Assembly (NCBI GenBank): GCA_905373665.1
Contig: CAJPTV010000016.1
Coordinates: 1-27,927, forward strand
DNA: 27,927 nt
DNA from: Bacteroidia bacterium
GTDB taxonomy: Bacteria > Bacteroidota > Bacteroidia > Bacteroidales > CAJPTX01
Reading direction: 5' to 3'
Below the pieces are notes generated by a model. It had not been told where the DNA came from, did not search any database, and saw only the letters and a list, made by a program, of their open reading frames with translations. Positions 24,168 through 27,927 of the stretch are shown piece after piece; the stretch's first letter is position 1, and every line of letters begins with the position of its first letter. Made by a program: the position numbers and the translations under genes.

Positions 24168-25676
24168 ATGCTACTGTATTTGCATCCACTGAAGGGGCTT
24201 GTGCTATTATTTACCGCCTTTCTGCTTTGTTTTGCCCCGTTGCGTGCCGCTAAGAAGGTGGTGAGTAAAAAGGTGACACTGCGGGGATGCGAACCAGAGT
24301 ATGCGGGACGCTCCGTCGAGTTCTTTACGCGCACGGATTATATCACCCAGCAACGGGAGGTGCTGGCGTCGGTGCAGATTGCCAAAGATGGGAAGTTTGA
24401 GGTCGAATTGCCCCTCTTTGAGACGCAGCTCGTGATGGTAGACCTCGGGGTCTATTCCTGCTATATGTACATGGAGCCTGGGCAGCGCTATCGGATTGCC
24501 TTCCCCCCCCTGCGAGATAAGACAGAAAGCGAGCGCCTAAACCCCTATTTTGACCCCATAGTGCTTCAAATGCGCGACCTAGATGGCGACGGGCGTGCTA
24601 CCAATGACCTCATTGCGCGCCTAGATGCACACATCGACTCTCTTGCGGCACAAACGTTACCCAACCTTGCTAACAGGGACTCTACGGTGCAAGCAAAGCG
24701 CCTCATCGCACAGTTGGAACAGTACCCCCTTCCCCCCGACAACCTCTTTGCCCAACAGTACAAGACCTACCGCATCGGGATGATGGCGTACATGACCGAG
24801 GCGCAGCGCGTGCAAGCCCTCTCAAAGACCTACTTTCAGCACCGTCCGGTCTTGCCCCGCAACCCCGCTTATATGGAGCTTTTTAATATCGTCTATGACA
24901 AGTATCTCGTTTATCACGGACGTACCGAGGACGGGCAGCAGATCTACCAAGCGGTCTCTAAAGACCGCCGCTATACGGCGCTTAGCAACATACTCCGTCA
25001 GAACGATCACCTCGAGAGCGATTCTCTGCGCGAGCTTGTGATTCTCAAAGGGCTTTTTGATGAATTCTATGCGGCGAACTTCTCGCGCAATGCGCTCTTT
25101 GCTATCCTTGACTCCGTGTACAATAGCACCCCCATTGCAGAACATGCCAACATTGCGCAACAGATTCGTGAGCGGATCTCGAAGCTCCTGCCAGGCTTCA
25201 TCCCCCATGCCTTTACACTCAGTGACGCAATGGGCAAAAAAGTGAGTCTAAAAGACTTTAGAGGCTCGTTAGTTATTCTTTCGTTCTGTACTACCACCTC
25301 TTATAGTTGTCTGCAAGATTTTGAGCTTCTACGTCGTTTTTACGAACGTTATGGCGAGCACGTGCAGATCGTCTGTGTATGTGCCGACCAAGACGTTGCC
25401 TCCATGCGCCGCTTTGTGGAAGCTACCCACTATCCGTGGACGTTCCTACACTATGGCGATGCGCCGCAGCTCATTGTCGATTATGACATCCGTACCTACC
25501 CGACCTACTTCCTTTTGGATACTGACGGGCGCATCCTCCTTTCTCCCTCCCCTGGTCCGCAAGAGAACCTCGAGCGTATCTTAATAGACCATTTTCGGCG
25601 GAGGGGCTGGACGCCGAAGGTAGAAGGACAAGCGCCACGACCAAGAGATGGGGTGCGCCCTGCTCGTGCTCGCTAA
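24168..25676 (+). CDS. TlpA-like thioredoxin-fold protein with altered active site
   Basis: The 502-residue product has an N-terminal signal peptide (hydrophobic at about residues 8-22, then LRAAKK). An N-terminal beta-rich domain (about 30-110) and a helical middle region follow, as in Bacteroidetes TlpA/DUF4369-type proteins. The C-terminal thioredoxin fold begins at about 341 (LLPGFIPHAFTLSDAMGKKV). The normal WCxxC is replaced by SFCTTTSYSC: the aligned positions are Ser378-Tyr-Ser-Cys381, so the first, nucleophilic Cys is missing and only the second remains, with an extra Cys374 seven residues away. The cis-Pro block TYPTYFLLDTDGRIL is intact. The protein may be redox-inactive or use a C-x6-C pair. 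The final residues are basic and Pro-rich. An eight-C run (24503-24510) lies in the gene. Confidence 0.85.
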   Translation: MLLYLHPLKGLVLLFTAFLLCFAPLRAAKKVVSKKVTLRGCEPEYAGRSVEFFTRTDYITQQREVLASVQIAKDGKFEVELPLFETQLVMVDLGVYSCYMYMEPGQRYRIAFPPLRDKTESERLNPYFDPIVLQMRDLDGDGRATNDLIARLDAHIDSLAAQTLPNLANRDSTVQAKRLIAQLEQYPLPPDNLFAQQYKTYRIGMMAYMTEAQRVQALSKTYFQHRPVLPRNPAYMELFNIVYDKYLVYHGRTEDGQQIYQAVSKDRRYTALSNILRQNDHLESDSLRELVILKGLFDEFYAANFSRNALFAILDSVYNSTPIAEHANIAQQIRERISKLLPGFIPHAFTLSDAMGKKVSLKDFRGSLVILSFCTTTSYSCLQDFELLRRFYERYGEHVQIVCVCADQDVASMRRFVEATHYPWTFLHYGDAPQLIVDYDIRTYPTYFLLDTDGRILLSPSPGPQENLERILIDHFRRRGWTPKVEGQAPRPRDGVRPARAR

Positions 25677-25728
25677 GGGTATGTGTGAGGGATAATTCTA
25701 GGTGCGCGTGACCACTACTCCGTCAGGA

Positions 25729-27348
25729 CTAGCGCAGCACCTCTTCTTCCCACGCCCCTATATTGCGGGTCTTCTCGTCAAAGCTGATGCCTACGAGGTG
25801 GATAGAGCGCTTCGTCTTACTGAACTTTGCTAAGTAGCCGCTCTCCTTGAGCTGCGCAATAGCATCTTGTGGCGTACCTGCAGTCATCACCTTGAACTCG
25901 AAGAGGTAGACGCGCTTGCGTGTGGTAATGACCATATCTACGCGCCCAGTAGCACAGATGACCTCGGTCTGTACCTGCATCTCAAGGACATAGAAAAGGG
26001 CATATAGTACGGATTGGTAATAGTATTCGCGCAGGTTCTGTCCCTCCTCGCCACGCGGGATGTTGCCGTAATGAATCCCTGCAAGTACCTTTTTCACCCA
26101 CTCGATGACCGTGGCGATATCTCCCGAGAGAAGGGCACGGTTGATATTCCCTATCGACTTTGAAATCAAAGAGTCGTCCACAGCTGTGTAGTAGGGGAGG
26201 AGGTTCTTTAGGAAGCCTTGGCGTACCTCCTCGTTAGGAAAGCCGAGGATAAAGTGGTTAAGCCTAGGCAGGTGCTTCTTGATGGTGAGGTAACCTGATT
26301 GGAATAGGAGGGGGATGGAGTCCGTACCCCCGTAACGGAAGTTCTGCATCGAGTCGCTGTCTATCTCCACCTCGTCATTAAGGTCGGGGATAGGATAGAA
26401 GTTGTGCATCAGGGATTTGACCACATACTCGGGCGTCGCGCTCTCAAACCAATAGTAATCATATTCGCTATTCGCGAGCACCTTTATGAGACTAAAGGGA
26501 TTGTATACGCGCTCCCCTCTTTTGGAAAAGCAGTAGCCGTCGTACTTCTTTTTGAGGGTTGCGCGAGTCTTCGCGACGGTACTCTTTTGAGCCTCAGCGA
26601 GTCGCTCTATTTCGGGCATAAGGTTGTCTGTGAGCTCCTGCTCGGTAAAGCCACAGATGGCGGCATAGTTGTCTAATAACGAGATATCCATCAGGTTATT
26701 CGCACCGCTAAAGAGGTTGGTTTTACTGAACTTCGTTATCCCTGTTAGGAAGGCGAAGCGGATGTAGCGGTCGCAGTGCTTGAGTACCTCGTAGAAGGCG
26801 CGCAGGAGCGAACGATTTGCTTCGTTAAGCTCCGGGTCTTGTAGAGTAAGGAGGAGGGGCTTATCGTACTCGTCTATGAGGATGACGACCTGCTTTTGAG
26901 TAGTTTCGTAGAGTGTGCGGATAAGATAGATAAATCTTTCTCCTGGCGTGTTATATTTCTTTTCAATATGACACGTTGTTTCCAGATAGTCTAATTGAGA
27001 AGAAAGGCTGTTAGGAAGAGCTTCGCTATCCTTGTAGTCCGTTGCATTTAAGTTGAGGTAAAGCACAGGACTTTCCTCCCATGGTTCGCGCCGTAGCCTG
27101 TGCGCGAGCGCTTCTTCATGCTCCGCAATGTAGAGCCCTTCAAAGAGCTCTTTTTTCCCTTCAAAATAGGCTTGGAGGGTAGACAGGAAGAGGCTTTTAC
27201 CGAAACGGTGGGGGCGACTGAGGAAGAAGATACGTCCGAGGCGGAGTAGTTTTTCGATATAGGGTGTTTTGTCTATGTAGACATTCCCTGCCCTGCGTAC
27301 CTGTTCAAAGGTTTGGGTATCGATGGGTAGCGTGCGTGGTTCGGACAT
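25729..27348 (-). CDS. AAA-ATPase-like / PD-(D/E)XK nuclease family protein
   Basis: The 539-residue protein belongs to the family that pairs an N-terminal AAA-ATPase-like domain with a C-terminal PD-(D/E)XK nuclease-like domain. It is widespread and often multicopy in Bacteroidetes. The start LPIDTQTFEQVRRAGNVYIDKTPYI is characteristic and at about residues 7-31. Walker A lies in RPHRFGKSL (Gly50-Lys51-Ser52), and Walker B is VVILIDEYDKPLL. The nuclease core is Asp471 (GRVDMVITT) with Glu484-Phe-Lys486. All key residues are present, so the protein looks intact. The cellular role of the family is not established; nuclease or defence-related functions are guesses. A promoter-like box (27383-27376) lies just upstream. 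A nearly identical second copy follows on the same strand at the window edge. Confidence 0.9.
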   Translation of the reverse strand: MSEPRTLPIDTQTFEQVRRAGNVYIDKTPYIEKLLRLGRIFFLSRPHRFGKSLFLSTLQAYFEGKKELFEGLYIAEHEEALAHRLRREPWEESPVLYLNLNATDYKDSEALPNSLSSQLDYLETTCHIEKKYNTPGERFIYLIRTLYETTQKQVVILIDEYDKPLLLTLQDPELNEANRSLLRAFYEVLKHCDRYIRFAFLTGITKFSKTNLFSGANNLMDISLLDNYAAICGFTEQELTDNLMPEIERLAEAQKSTVAKTRATLKKKYDGYCFSKRGERVYNPFSLIKVLANSEYDYYWFESATPEYVVKSLMHNFYPIPDLNDEVEIDSDSMQNFRYGGTDSIPLLFQSGYLTIKKHLPRLNHFILGFPNEEVRQGFLKNLLPYYTAVDDSLISKSIGNINRALLSGDIATVIEWVKKVLAGIHYGNIPRGEEGQNLREYYYQSVLYALFYVLEMQVQTEVICATGRVDMVITTRKRVYLFEFKVMTAGTPQDAIAQLKESGYLAKFSKTKRSIHLVGISFDEKTRNIGAWEEEVLR

Positions 27349-27375
27349 CGTTGTCTCCTCCTTCGTTGGTTCTTA

Positions 27376-27383
27376 CAAAGATA
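27376..27383 (-). promoter_or_regulatory. Putative -7 box (TATCTTTG) of the AAA/PD-(D/E)XK gene
   Basis: Read on the minus strand, TATCTTTG is an exact TAnnTTTG match 28 bases upstream of the ATG at 27348. No TTG was found in the -33 region. It indicates that this copy has its own promoter in the 104-base gap between the two tandem copies. Confidence 0.6.
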
Positions 27384-27452
27384 CGGTTTTAACGATAAGG
27401 GCGCGCAGGTTCTCTCGCTCAGTGGGCGAGTGACCACTAGCCAACGTGAGGA

Positions 27453-27927
27453 CTAGCTCAGCACCTCTTCCTCCCACGCCCCTACATTGCGAGTCTTCTC
27501 GTCAAAGCTGATGCCTACGAGGTGGATAGAGCGCTTCGTCTTACTGAACTTTGCTAAGTAACCGCTCTCCTTGAGTTGCGCAATAGCATCTTGGGGAGAG
27601 CCCGACGTCATTACCTTGAACTCGAAGAGGTAAACCCGCTTGCGTGTGGTGATGACCATGTCTACGCGCCCCGTAGCACAGATGACTTCGGTTTGTACCT
27701 GCATCTCAAGGACATAGAAAAGGGCGTAGAGTACGGATTGGTAATAGTATTCGCGCAGGTTCTGTCCCTCCTCGCCACTCGGGATGTTGCCGTAATAGAT
27801 TCCCGCAAGTACCTTTTTCACCCACTCGATGACCGTGGAGATATCCCCCGAGAGAAGGGCACGGTTGATATGCCCTATCGACTTTGAAATCAAAGAGTCG
27901 TCCACAGCTGTGTAGTAGGGGAGGAGG
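27453..27927 (-). CDS. Second copy of the AAA-ATPase-like / PD-(D/E)XK gene, 5'-partial
   Basis: This frame encodes the last 157 or so residues of a second member of the family; the start lies beyond the window edge. An apparent start at 27905 is only an internal GTG (Val in the other copy), since the frame stays open to base 27927 and continues to match copy one (LLPYYTAVDDSLIS). Over the shared 149 residues after that Val I count eight substitutions, for example Asn to His, His to Tyr and Arg to Ser, and no gaps. The nuclease residues (Asp in GRVDMV, Glu and Lys in FEFK) are kept. The downstream copy begins 104 bases after this stop. Whether the N-terminal ATPase domain is intact cannot be seen here. 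Confidence 0.9.
   Translation of the reverse strand, partial: LLPYYTAVDDSLISKSIGHINRALLSGDISTVIEWVKKVLAGIYYGNIPSGEEGQNLREYYYQSVLYALFYVLEMQVQTEVICATGRVDMVITTRKRVYLFEFKVMTSGSPQDAIAQLKESGYLAKFSKTKRSIHLVGISFDEKTRNVGAWEEEVLS

Larger units (their letters stand above)
25708..27927 (-). repeat. Tandem duplication of the AAA/PD-(D/E)XK gene
   Basis: Bases 25708-26203 and 27430-27927 are near-identical, with stop codons 1724 bases apart. Similarity extends past the stop codons into the 3' flank (shared GTGACCACTA at 25708-25717 and 27430-27439, with a two-base length difference) and then ends abruptly. The repeat unit is therefore the gene plus about 20 bases of flank and the intergenic promoter. Only the C-terminal part of the second copy is in the window. 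Confidence 0.85.

Overview
The window looks like a chromosomal segment from a Bacteroidales bacterium, most likely Porphyromonas or a close relative. Support: a very large secreted subtilisin-like protease ends in a C-terminal domain of the type IX secretion (T9SS) kind. Several genes are preceded by the Bacteroidetes-type -7 box TAnnTTTG. Many products belong to families typical of this phylum: a ThrRS-like/uridine-kinase-like nucleoside kinase, LemA, a TlpA-like lipoprotein-type thioredoxin, and AAA-ATPase-like/PD-(D/E)XK proteins. The species cannot be named from the sequence alone. No rRNA, tRNA, CRISPR array, transposase, integrase or phage gene was seen.

Layout. Bases 1-3450 (+): the 3' part of lspA, lemA (stop and start overlap), an unknown membrane-anchored protein, and a nucleoside kinase, all tightly packed. 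Bases 3507-7206 (+): a promoter-like box, then a SPOR-domain protein with two duplicated beta-domains, an outer-membrane barrel with calcium-binding TSP3 and EF-hand motifs, and a rhomboid protease. Bases 7342-16884 (+): one 3180-residue S8 protease/adhesin-like protein, followed by a strong terminator. Bases 17021-18137 (-): an SRPBCC protein and pyrE, with their own terminator hairpin. Bases 18136-21047 (+): a NUDIX hydrolase whose start codon overlaps that of pyrE, an outer-membrane barrel protein, and thioredoxin reductase trxB with a terminator. Bases 21179-22318 (+): a YhcG/DUF1016-type nuclease carrying two in-frame palindromic inserts. Bases 22348-23593 (+): a promoter and structured leader, a small lipoprotein, and a two-helix membrane protein. 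Bases 23687-25676 (+): coaD and a TlpA-like protein lacking the normal CxxC. Bases 25708-27927 (-): a tandem pair of near-identical AAA-ATPase-like/PD-(D/E)XK genes, the second cut by the window edge.

How it fits together. Much of the window concerns the cell envelope: lipoprotein maturation (LspA), SPOR and TSP3/EF-hand envelope proteins, rhomboid proteolysis, a T9SS-secreted giant protease, two lipoproteins or periplasmic proteins, and two outer-membrane barrels. Housekeeping genes (pyrE, trxB, coaD, nucleoside kinase) are interspersed. The most unusual items are the palindromes inside the YhcG-type gene, the shared start region of pyrE and the NUDIX gene, the domain build and poly-G tract of the giant protease, the Ser-substituted thioredoxin site, and the recent AAA/PD-(D/E)XK duplication. 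I did not find a convincing wholly new multi-gene system.
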